Position numbers and translations under genes: made by a program. From Melitaea cinxia (Eukaryota > Arthropoda > Insecta > Lepidoptera > Nymphalidae), in the NCBI RefSeq assembly GCF_905220565.1, contig NC_059408.1:13578508-13642507 (forward strand): a stretch of DNA of 64,000 bases, given 5' to 3'. The notes under the pieces are model-generated. The model was not told the DNA's origin. It did no database searches and worked only from the letters and a program-made list of their open reading frames with translations. Positions 40,801 through 52,800 of the stretch are shown here, piece by piece (position 1 is the stretch's first letter; every line of letters begins with the position of its first letter).

Positions 40801-43800
40801 ATCCTTTTTTTTGGCTGTGGAGGATGTGATTTAATAGACAATAAATTGTATTATTTTTTTTTTATTTTATGGCAACTACAGGAAAGTGCCAGAGTCAAAA
40901 TGTCTTTACTCTATGAATCAGACTTAATAAAGTTATCGAAGAAGTATGTGCGTTTCTTTTTTGGCTGCGACTGAAATAAATTCAATTTTGCTTAAATTGA
41001 TTGAAATACAGCGGCGATCGTATTCTAACCATCGCGCAACCACAGATACCCAGTACGATAGTGAGTTTTACGCCTACGAAGATTCATATAAGTCAATCAA
41101 AAGGGCGTTGAATCTTAAACTCACATCGACCATTCATCATGAAAAATCGACACCACAGATCGACTTGCCTACATTTACAGGCAAATATACGCAATGGCCT
41201 ACGTTTTATGACTTATACGTAGAAAGTATTCATAATAACAATTTGATTACAAAAACTCAGAAGATGCAACACCTAAAGAGCAAATTACGAGGAGATGCTG
41301 AACGCATCATCCAACATCTAACTATCTCAGCGGACAACTACGACACAGCGTGGGAATTGTTGACACACCGATATAACAATCCACAATTGTTATTTACTAA
41401 ACAAATCGAAATCTTTATTAATCAGATTAGACGTATTTACGACACGTCAATGGAATGTATCTACGCTATTAAAAACCTGGGTATCGATACAAGTACCTGG
41501 GACCCATTACTAGTTCATATTATTACAAAAAAGCTGGATACAGTCACCTATAACGACTACAAGGAAGCCCGGAAAATGCCACGAGAATTACCTTCACTCT
41601 CGGAGCTAATGGACTTCTTAGAGAGCAAATTCATCGCTTTAGAACCAAGCGGCATAAGAGATAGAGAAACGTCGTCATCATTCAAAAAATATAATCAACA
41701 AAAATCAGTTAATAACAAGACTTACAAGCCTCAATAATAACAAAAAAAACAAGGCGAAATAAAATTCCCTTACGTAATATGAAATCGCTTAAAACATAAT
41801 TGAGTATGTATTTGCAAGGCCTAAATCGTCATTTAAAGTTTCCATGATATAGCTATTGAAAAACTAAAAACTTTTCATGCTTTTACATTTTGTATTTGTA
41901 AATGGGATCATAACTTGATATTTGATATACGTATAAATATAGTGTTACGTGATTTGTCTAAATCTTATATATAAAATTCTCGTGTCACAATGTTAGTTAC
42001 CATACTGCTCCGAGATGGCTAGAAAAATTGTTATGAAATTTTTATGTGCATATCGGGTAGGTCTGAGAATCGGCCAACGTTTATTTTTCATACCCTTAAG
42101 ATATAAAGGGGGAGGGGGATTAAAGGGGTTAATAACATATATATGTTTGCCATATGGCAAAACAACGTTTGCGGGGTCAGCTAGTATCTCTATGTATTAA
42201 TACGTGAAGCAAAAACTTTATACCTCTTTTTACGAAATTTGCGCGGACGGAGAAGTATGAAATTTCCCACACTTAATTGTCAGTCTTTACTGAATGTCAA
42301 ACACAATCTTCTTATATATAAAAATGAATCGTAAAATGTGTTTGTAAGCTTATAAGTCAACAACACCTTTTTTTTTACGTGAGGAAAATCCATCATGGAT
42401 ACCCTCCAGCGCGGGGGCGCCAGAGGGTTATGTCAGACTGCTACTGACTAAAAAACCACCACGTGTTAGCAGTCATTCGCCTGGGTGGGGCGAGATGGGG
42501 TCGCGCTAGCATTCGCCACCTATTCGCCAGCGGTAGGCCCGGACAAAGCCTTCGGGCCCCGGCATAATGGTGGGGTGGCCTCGCTCACAACAAGGCCACC
42601 CCTCAGACGTATGGGGTCGTGTCGTCCGGCCGGCCGAAGTCCCCCGACTATCGGCCGCCGACCCCACAACTCAACAACACCTGGACTAATTTTACCAATT
42701 CTTTTTTTTAAATGTTCATTGAAGTCCAAGGATGGTTTTTACGGTGAGATAAATTCGAATAATTTCCGTGAAAAGCCTAAAAACAGCCCTTTTCTTTTTC
42801 TCATACAAACGTTTTCTAATTAAAATGTAGAGTCAATTTGAACTTTATTGCTATTCAATAAAGTTCATGTTAAATAATATATTAGGGTGCATTTTACGTA
42901 AGTTATTAAATGATTAAATTGATCTTATTCGTAGACCGCATTTTAATTTAATTTACATACAGTAAAAATGGTATTAACTAGCTGTTTCACATTACCTATT
43001 ATATTGTTGCGGAGAACAATGGAAAATTCCCGTTTTTAAACTATCGACTCCAAATTTGGTACGAATGTCCTATATGTGATGTAGAAATGATCGATGAGCG
43101 GTGGGCGTTAACAATGAAAATTTTAAATGTATGTAACTCTGAAACTACTGAACCAATTTTTATCAAATTTTGTTAGCATCTGTAATTTTGTCTGACTTAT
43201 AAGATATGGTAGTTTTTATCTCAATTGGACTCGGTAGCTGGCGCTGCTATCTGTATGTAGCTCTGGAACTACTGAATCAATTTTTATCAAATTTTGTAAG
43301 CAATCGTAATTTGGTCCAACTTGGGAGATAGGGTAGTTTTTATCTCAATTGGACCCGAAAGGTGGCGCCGCTATTGGTATGTAACTCCGAAACTACTAAA
43401 CCAATTTTTATCAAATTTTGTAAGCATCTGTAATTTTGTCTGACTTGGAAGATTGGACTCGGTAGGTGGCGCTGCTATCGGTATGTAAGCTATCAAATTT
43501 GGTAGCTGTTTTCCGGGCAGGACAACGTCTGCCGGGTCCGCTAGTAACTAATATATATGTTGAAACTTACAATTTAAATTAATAGTGGTTGAATTTCGAA
43601 CACTAGCTATAATTAAATTAGTTACTGGGGGAGTACCTCGACCTTACGGAAGATCACAGCCGAATAACACTGCTGTAGCGCTTGTCTACCGACCTAATTG
43701 ATTGTAAAAAAAAGTTACACAAATACTTAAAATAACCAATTAACACTTTAAAGCGTGTTAACCCTGAAAAGTATCATACATAAGACATATTTTCAACTGA

Positions 43801-46800
43801 AAATAAAAAATAAAAAAAAGAATCTGTTATGATAATTATGAGGATTATCATTACAAAAAAAAAAAAAAAAAAAATTGTTGGAGCCATTTTCAAGAAGGCA
43901 AATAAGGATTTTGATACATTTATTTAATTTTGTATATAAAACAGCTGTTAACATATTCAACCTTCTAGGACTAAGTTGTTATTCAAGTTTATTTATAGAT
44001 AAACAAACTTGATTACTATACCGTAAAGTTCCGGTGACTAATATGTAATTAAAATCCTTAATAGAGCATACGAAAAAAAATATCTTCTCTTTATCTTCCG
44101 GACATCGAATTTTATTATTATTATTTTTTTTTAAATTCGAATGACACGATCAGTGCTAGATTTTTCTGCGAAGTATTTAACGTAGTCGTTAGAAGGTGTA
44201 ATGCGTCAATAAATATTTTCAATACAGACTTTTGCGTTTTGGATTTCAATGAACGAAGGTACTAAATTAAATTATTCGTGTTTATTCATTTTACGTGACG
44301 TTGGCGAAATAATCTGTGCTATTCTCGGCTCTATTGAATGTTGATACTCCAAATAAATGAGTACTTTATTGTTTATTCAATGTTTTTTAACGTAAATTCG
44401 GAGATTTTTGCCGATTTTTCTTTGTCTATATAATCTACATTCCGAATCGGCGGTAGCTTCATTTTAACTATAATTAATCAATCAAAACAGGTGTAATTTT
44501 AATTTGTAAAATGATGATTCAAAACTATTTTGAAGCCTACTGGAATACGAGGAGCGTTCAAAAAGGATTGAGAATGAGAATAACAACAAATAATTATTTT
44601 ATTACTTTACCAGAGCCGGTTTTGATACGCATTTGTTTGAGTCTTATTCATACGTTTCGAAAAAAATGGAAATATCGTGCCGTGATAAAAAAAATTGCTA
44701 ATTTTTGTTTTATCATGGAACAAGTTTAGTTTTTTTGTTTCTTCATTAGGAGAGACTGCTCCGCCATATTCTACAGTGGCTCGGTGGTGTGTAGATTTTA
44801 AATTAGAAGAACAACGGTTAAAAGATTATCCGCGTTCGGCCGTACTAAGTCTCAGTCGCCCAGGGAATGGTCGAATTGGGCTGTCAATTTGATTAACGTT
44901 CCAGTATATCTATAAACTCACATGCCTTGTTAGTTTGTCTGTTCGTCGTCGACAAACTGTTAACAGCACGTTTGCCTAAATTAATTGTCTTTGTATCAAA
45001 AGTGGATAACGATATACAAAGGCTTTTAATACGTGAAATTATGTAAGGCATATGTATTATATTTGGGTTTTTTTTTTATCTTGGGAAACGTCTTTTCGAA
45101 GTTCTCAAGTTTAAAGTATAAGTTTTTTCTTATTGTGAATGGTTTTCGAAGGCACAGAAGTTTTATATTTCCTTACATTTATAACTTTATAAGCGACCTT
45201 AATAACATACCATCATCTAAGTACGTCGTGATGAAACGTAATTTTGTGTAACTTAATATATTAACGAGGCGAGTACGTAACATGGCAGCGTAAATACTTT
45301 TTGACATAATTTATATTTAATTGCAGGAAATATTTTCGTTAAACTATGTTATTATATTTTATGATAAATTTTATGCTTTGAGTCAAATATGAATATAATG
45401 ATAAAGGTCTGCCATTGACTGCACATCACGAAAAAACTAGAAGATAAATTTCAGTAAAGTTAAAGGAGATGGGACTTTTGGGCCAAAATGTAATGAGTAG
45501 AGATATTGTTTAAAAAATTGGTCATATTTTTTTATTTTAAAATATAAAATATCAGTTCAATTCTGAATCTAGAAGCTGAGAAAATTGAGAAAGATAGTTT
45601 TCATCAAATTATTTGGGTATCGATTCAACTATAATCGATTACAGAATTCAAAAAGAAAAGGTTTGCACTAGTTAATTAACTCAAGATATTTAGATGCACA
45701 ATTAAAGCTGTAAACAATAAAGAACATTTAAATAAAGTTACATTCATTTTGAAAATGTCAATTAATATCTGATAAACCAAAATGATTATCGATTTCGTAT
45801 CGATTTAAAATAAATCATATTTTTTTGACAGCTTTGACAGCTGCCTAACAGTAATACTGTGTCTGATACTCGTTTCGTGTTTACTGTTTTCCGATGCATT
45901 CTGAGTCCATTCCTGATATTTATTTATGGTTTCAAGTGTATATCAATATTTGTAATGAGTTTTCAAACAGTCTTCACTAAATATAACAAACATTAATGCT
46001 ACAAGAACTTAGTGATCGGGTTTTTTTATAGACATTGTAACATAACCTCATTTTTATAAAAAAGTCTTAATAACTCCACTCTTAGATAGCCAAAATATAG
46101 ATAATTTTCAGCGAGGGATCAATAAGCCTAAATGCATTAATTGGTACCATTTTCATTTCATTAAATTGTGGCCCAAGAATGTATGGAATCGTATTCGTCT
46201 CCTTTCAGTGTTGAGTTGCTTTAGGGTTCTTCTCAGCAGAATTTGCATTCCAAAAAGATGGCCTCGCGTTAACTATAGCGAAGTAAATATTATTAAGATT
46301 AATCTTTGTATATAATAATTGTGTTTGCTCGCAAACGAAAAAAAAACCGACTTCAATTACATCGACGAGTAATACTACGTGGATCGACGAAAAAATAATC
46401 AAGTAACTACGCGTAATCAAAGATTACTCAAAAAGTAGTTATCAGATCTCAATAAAACTTATATGTGACCACATGACAAACATCAGCTTTCGATAAAATA
46501 AAAATTATTAAAATCGGTACACCCAGTAAAAAGTTATTGCGGATTTTCAAGAGTTTCCCTCGATTTATCTGGGATTCCATCATCAGATCGTGGTTTCCTT
46601 ATCATGGTACCAAACTAGGGATATTTTCTTTCCAACAAAAAAAAATTATCAAAATCGGTACATCCAGTAGAAAGTTATGCGGTATAATACAACGTAGGTC
46701 GACGAAAACAGCGTCAAGTAAAAACGCATTATTAGATATAACTCGAAAAGTAGTTGTTAGATCTCAAATAAATTTAAATGGGACCAATTGACACACACCA

Positions 46801-49800
46801 CTTTTGGATTAAAAAAAAATTGTCGAATTCGGTCCACACGGTCAAAAGTTCTGATGTAACATACATAAAAAAAAATACAGTCGAATTGAGAACCTCCTCC
46901 TTTTTTGGAATTCGGTTAAAAAGACAAGCCCTGACTCACTCATCAACGCCCAGCCCAAACCCTTGGACCTAAAAAGCTAAAATTTTGCACAGAGTTTCTC
47001 TTTATGATGTATACAAGGAATAAGGAATTATATATCGAAGTTCAACCCCTAAAGGGGTAAAATGGTGGTGCCAAATTTGTATGGCGAAAATTAAATAGAG
47101 ATTTCGATTCAAAACTTCGTAGGAGTAGGATTTTCCGAAAATCAACCCCTTAGGGGGTAAAATTAGTTATTTATGTTTTTTGGGACGTTGATTGCGAAAA
47201 TGGCAGTTATTTCGAAGTCTAAGACGGCGGACATGACATAAAATTAATTAAATTGTTTCCCAATACAAACTCTGAACTCCCGTTTCACCACTATGGGGTG
47301 ACTATTCAATTCGAATCTTCGTAGATGTACTCCAATAAAAAAATAAGTATTATAAGTTTTCAAACTTCAAATACATTATTATAAGATAATTAATCTTAGG
47401 GGGATTGCTTCTCGCACGGCCAGTTTTACGTGGCGTGCTTCAAACTTCAAATACATTATTATAACATAATTGATCTTAGAAGCAATCCGATTCTCGCACG
47501 GCCAGTTTTACGTGGCCTGCTCGAGAGTGTGGTCATCTAACAACTTGGTCGTGTTATCATTTGAAGGCAGAACCTCTAATGTAGTAAATAAAGTAGTACT
47601 TTCCGCATAGACTAAAAAATAAAAAGTCCTAACCCTTAGGTACTTCCTTAGGTAGGTTTCCTGCGCGAGCGAAGCCGCGGGAAAAAGTTAGTATTATTAT
47701 ATACTTGGCGAATATTGTTATTTTTTTAAACCGACTGTTAAATGCTTTCATTTCTCTATTTCTTATGAAACTTAAGAATTTACATTAATAAATTTTATAG
47801 TATAATATTAAATTATAATTTATTATCAACTAAGAATTATTATGATAATAAGAATAGTGCATTAAAGTAATCCAGTTTTATAATATTTTTTTATGAATTG
47901 ATGAAGTTAAACTGTTATCATCAGCGGCAAAAATTTAACGAATTTTCCTACGATAAAATTTCGCAATGTGTCATAAAACTTTGATTACAAGTGCGTATAT
48001 AATTTTTTTTTTACAATACACACCTGTTTCCTTTTTTTATATCTACATAATATATACACGGTCGTCTGTTCCTAAAGTAAGCAACTTAATGCTTGAGTTA
48101 TAGGTAACAGCCGACTGGTATACCTACATATTTTTTTGATAAACATAATATAGATATAATTTATATATAATTTACATAATAATTATTTATTATGTTATGT
48201 ATGTTGATAAGCACCAGGTGTCTTTTATCATTACATTATATTGTCGGGATTATCAGGAAATGTATGAAACATATTTGAATCCCTGTGGGTAATTGAATAT
48301 ATATTTTTTGTTAAATATTTCGTACGGTATTACAACTTAATGCGAATGAAATCGCGAGTACTTAGTTTCCAGTATGACGTGTATGGAATAAATTAACTCA
48401 CTCTGAAGACCTTTTTAAACGATTTCAAAAAAAGGAGGAGGTTCTCAATTCGACTGCATATTTTTTTGTGTTGCCTCGTAACTTTTTATTGTTTTTTTTT
48501 TTTTTTGCTTGCAGTGAGTAATTATTTTAAGATAGACGACATTTATTTTCTTTCATCGACTTGATTGAGGACGCGTAGTTGTAGTTGTCATAAAAACTGG
48601 CTAACGCGCTTACGAAAGTGACTTCGAAAGCCGCAACTGACAAATTTTTGCACAGGCCATACAGATTCTTATCTGAGCTTGACACGAAGTTGGCGTTTGT
48701 GCTTGTATATTGTATGTGTTCCCGGAACGCCGACACTAGGATCAACCTTGTGGGGGTAGAGTCTAGAGTGTGGTGCTTTTGTTATATTCTGTTTTCTCAT
48801 CGATATAATGGACATCATGATTTTCACTATAATAAACATGTTTTTCAATTCCCGTGACGTAGTTTCAATCCTATAGATAGTTTTTAGGAATAGTAAATAG
48901 ATATACGATGCGTACCTACTAGGAAATATCGACGTAAAATATTTAGAATTTTTTTAAATTTAAGAAGTGGAAGAAGTATGTAGTGTTAAAAGTAGTAAAG
49001 TAAGGTAAACATCGTAATGTTTTTAAATGTAAAATTAATCAGTGTTCATATAGTTTTATAATTATTAAAGTACTTTCTTGATGACTTGTTGTATTTGTTC
49101 TTTTCAAAACGTATAAAGTCCGAAATAAAGATATTGATTGATATTGAGACGCGATATTGATTTCGGTTGTTCGCGTTTTTATGTCCTTTAATAAATATAT
49201 TATAATTTAAAAACATATTTTTAAATAACAGGACATTATAGAAAACAAGAAATCAAAGGTAATTGAAGGTCATTAGTATTAAATACCTTTCAATCCTTTT
49301 GAGAGACGGAGATTCTGTTATTTTTTTGCAGATATCAAAAAAGTACAGAAACCCTATTCGGATACTAAAAGGATTACGTCATCCTTCATATAATTAATAA
49401 TTATATGAAACAGCAACAATAAATTATATAAAATAAAAACTAAAAAACCAAAGGTTGGTTATGTATTCATGAGTCGTTGTTATGTGCGTTTCGACGAAAT
49501 ACTTGACTGATAAGAATAATCCTTTTATATTATTATATCAGTTTGTATCCAGACAGTTGATTACAATTATTGTGTGAAAATTATAATTGATACAAATAAA
49601 AACGTTATCTTAGAGTTTATTGACTTTCTTTTGATGATTCAGATAATATTTGTTTTAGAAATATTTGTTACGCTGGCTGTTGGTCTGTTAAAGCTAACTA
49701 ACGTTATAATTTCTTCACTTCAGCCTGTCGCAGTCTACTGCTAGACATAGGCCTCCGCAAGTTCGGACCAAAAATGCCGTGAACATGTGTTTTGCCCATA

Positions 49801-52800
49801 GTCACTATGTTGGGCAGGTGGTGGCCCGTTTTCGGCCTGTGTATTTGAAAGCCAGCATTTGGATGGTTATCCTGACATCGGTCGGCTTTTTAAGTTCCAA
49901 GGTGGTAGTGGAACGGTGTTATCCCTTAGTCGCCTCTTACGACACCCACGGGAAGAGAGGAGGTGGCTATATTCTTTACTGCCGTAACCACAGCAAAATT
50001 TCTTAATCACCGTCAAACAGTGTTTACCTTAACTTTCAGATATACACTACCACCAAATATATCTTAATGTCTGCTTTGTCTTCTGCTGGTAAACCCTATC
50101 AGTAACTTATTTGTGAGGTAAATTTTACCAGCAACCATTTAAACAAACCCTTATTATAAAAACAAACTTGCATGTAATCATCGAGTGATTCAAGCGTCAT
50201 TTGTAAAATCGTTTGATAGCCCTCAGGTCAATATTACGATTAAATCGACCAGAGCCTAAACAAAACCCAGCTTCATACTGTCGAGTATTCAGATACAATA
50301 TCAGTCTCGTGATTCATTTTTTGCTGCGATTGCTCTGAGTCACATTTAAGGCTGTCTCATTATGCGAAGATAGCTAAATCACAGTAATGAAATTTGATTC
50401 GATATAATTTGGTTAGTTTTTAAAAGAAAGGTACATCTTACTTGAGTGTTCTTTCAAAAAAATATGCTCTAATTTCAATAAATGACAGATAACTGGGGTA
50501 GGGGTAAGAAATTTCCTGCTCAAAATATGGAGCAGCCCGACTGGAATTCAACCTTACAGAAAATCACACTTAAATAATAAGCAGTGTTTTGTTCCTGTTG
50601 GTACCTAAGGTGACCACAGCTCCTGGGGGGAATTAGGGATAGGGATGGCAACGCGCTTGCGATGCTTCTAGTGTTGCAGATGCCTATAAACTACGATAAT
50701 CGCTTACCATCAGACAAGCCGTACGCTTGTTTTCTAACCAAGTTATATATAAAAAATATATGATCAAACTTTTCCTCGTCGTTTTTCTACATGCGTATTG
50801 GTTATTGTGCCTTAAAATTTCTCGCGATATATGCAGATTTTATGTTTAACACTAAACCAATTTTAAAGACAAAACTCGGTTTTCAGTAATTTAACCAAAT
50901 TTTCTTTTGTTACAGCCGATCATCGAGAAGTATTGTCCTGACATCGCTGCTGGTGGCTTCACGTGCTGTGATAAGAATCAATTACAGAATTTGAACGATA
51001 ACATTAAACAAGCGGAGATACTTCTGGCAAGATGTCCGTCCTGTTTGGACAATTTCTACAAGCACATTTGCGGAATGACCTGCTCGCCGACGCAGAGCGA
51101 TTTCTTAAGTCCAAAGATTGGACCATTCAATTGTGAGTACTGAGTGAAAATAATGACGTTAGGCTAATATTGAAATACCATGATATAATTTTATAGCAAG
51201 ATTTAAGAGGTTCTGTTTAGAAGACTAAATGTGTAAAATAATTTATTTTGCGTAGTTGTATGTAAAATGCATGTCAATATAGTGATTATAGTATATGTAA
51301 ATAAACAGTTAAACATATAAATTAACTAACAATAACTGTTGCGGTAGTGAGGTGTGTGAGAAAGCGTGTGACGTGACGTCACAATGCATACTTATGCATT
51401 ACACGGGACATTTATATTTATACGAGTATCTTTTGTACGCGGCAGTTCGTATTATTGACAGAGATTAAAAATATTTTGTCATGACTACTATTACGAAATA
51501 TCGCGTGACCAAATTTTATATGATATTTAAAATAGACTGCATGACAAAAAACACTGTATTAGTCTGAATAGTACCGAATTAACGTACCGGCAGACGATAA
51601 CATAAATATACCTTAATAAAATGCTAAATCCTTACTAAGATTAGGGTTATAAATGTGCATAAAGATGTCAAGGATAGAAAACATAGTATGATAATATTTT
51701 TCAGTCATACATTTTTCTAAATCAAGCTTTCTTTTTAACGGACTTCCAAAAAAGGAGGAGGTTCTCAATTCGACTGTATTTTTTTTAAATGTATGTTACA
51801 TCAGAACTTTTGACCGTGTGGACCGATTTCGACAAATTTTTTTTTAATCGAAAGGTGGTGTGTGCCAATTGGTCCCATTTAAATTTATTTGAGATCTAAC
51901 AATAACTTTTCGAGTTATATCTAATAATGCGTTTTTACTTGACGCTTTTTTCGTCGACCTACGTTGTATTATACCGCATAACTTTCTACTGGATATACCG
52001 ATTTTGATAATTCTTCTTTTGTTGGAAAGAAGATATCCCTAGTTTAGCACCATGATAAGGAAACCAGGATCTGATGATGGGATCCCAGAGAAATCGAGGG
52101 AACTTCTTGAAAATCCGCAATAACTTTTTACTGGGTGTACCGATTTTAATAATTTTTAATTTAATCGATAGCTGATGTTTGTCATGTGGTCACATATAAA
52201 TGTTATTGAGATCTGATAACTACTTTTTGAGTAATCTTTGATAACGCGTAGTTACTTGACTATTTTTTCGTCGATCTACGTTGTATTACTCGTCGATGTA
52301 ATTGAAGTCCGTTTTTTTCGTTTGCGAGCAAACACAATTATTGACTTTTATCTCTAGAAAAGAGTAAAACATCCTATTCTTATACCTATGTTCTATGTAC
52401 GGATAAAAATAAATTTGAATGTTTTCCTTTATCATAATAGCCAGCCAGTAAACGAGCAGACGGGTCACCTGATGCCAATTGGGTACAGAGTACATAGACT
52501 CTACCATAACCTCTATCATAGAAATAAAATATATACAAATACCCATATATCTTTCATCTCTTATCTTTGATTTTTCATTTGAATTTTGTGAATATTTTAA
52601 CGGCTATTAGTATTTATGTATATTGATTAACTTGTATTTTATTCCAGCAACACACCAAAGGGTAGAGGAGGTAACATACCACCTCAGCGCTACTTACATG
52701 AATACTACCTACAGTTCCTGTGCAAATGTGAGTTAAAATCAATATCAGTATATAAATCAAAATTTTGTGTTAGTGTGTAGTGTGAACTATAAAAAAATAT

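Larger units (their letters stand above)
34495..41044 (+). mobile_element. Full-length BEL/Pao LTR retrotransposon
   Basis: This 6550-bp element has two 220-bp LTRs (34495-34714 and 40825-41044) that I read as identical, beginning TGTGAT and ending ACCACA. A primer-binding-like TTTGGCGACCGTGAC follows the 5' LTR, and a purine-rich GTGGAGGA precedes the 3' LTR. The 5-bp sequence GATAC flanks both ends (34490-34494 and 41045-41049), a target-site duplication. One uninterrupted gag-pol frame lies between. Identical LTRs and the open frame imply a recent insertion. It lies inside the gag-like frame of an older BEL/Pao copy, within the first visible NPC1 intron and on the same strand. Confidence 0.96.
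33300..41760 (+). mobile_element. Older BEL/Pao copy, split by the insertion
   Basis: This older copy surrounds the full-length element. Its gag-like frame runs from ATG 33887 to the insertion point at 34494 and resumes after the second GATAC at 41050, ending at a stop at 41735-41737. The frame phase is the same on both sides. Upstream, 33340-33450 has a TATA-like ctatatatactg and a CCTTCGAG-containing leader that may be its LTR and untranslated region. I could not delimit its LTRs or find a pol region, so the outer limits are approximate. Confidence 0.75.
42307..43544 (+). mobile_element. Composite Helitron with internal tandem repeat and nested insertion
   Basis: The 5' end reads TCTTCTTATATATAAAAATG after an A; the 3' end reads GGCAG...CTGCC hairpin, then GGGTCCGCTAG before a T. 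Inside are a 302-bp insertion with its own target duplication (42369-42670) and a 124-bp tandem repeat (43131-43490). The two ends could belong to separate elements, so the span is an inference. Confidence 0.6.
19850..50915 (+). other. NPC1 intron of about 31 kb, filled with mobile elements
   Basis: The intron is bounded by gtaagt at 19850 and tgttacag at 50915. It holds two Helitron groups, a hAT MITE, the foldback element, nested BEL/Pao elements, mariner remnants and several hairpin-ended repeats. No other cellular exon was recognised inside it. Confidence 0.85.

Noticed and set aside
40946..41044. Apparent start of the downstream gag-like frame
   Set aside because: The Met and first codons lie inside the 3' LTR of the inserted element; the true frame begins upstream of the insertion.
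42485..42823. 112-codon frame in the GC-rich insertion
   Set aside because: It crosses the target duplication of a truncated retroelement and the Helitron beyond it.
2729..52546. Recurring small frame containing NNCVCSQTKK
   Set aside because: It comes from the hairpin-ended repeat and appears wherever the repeat does; codons are not conserved.
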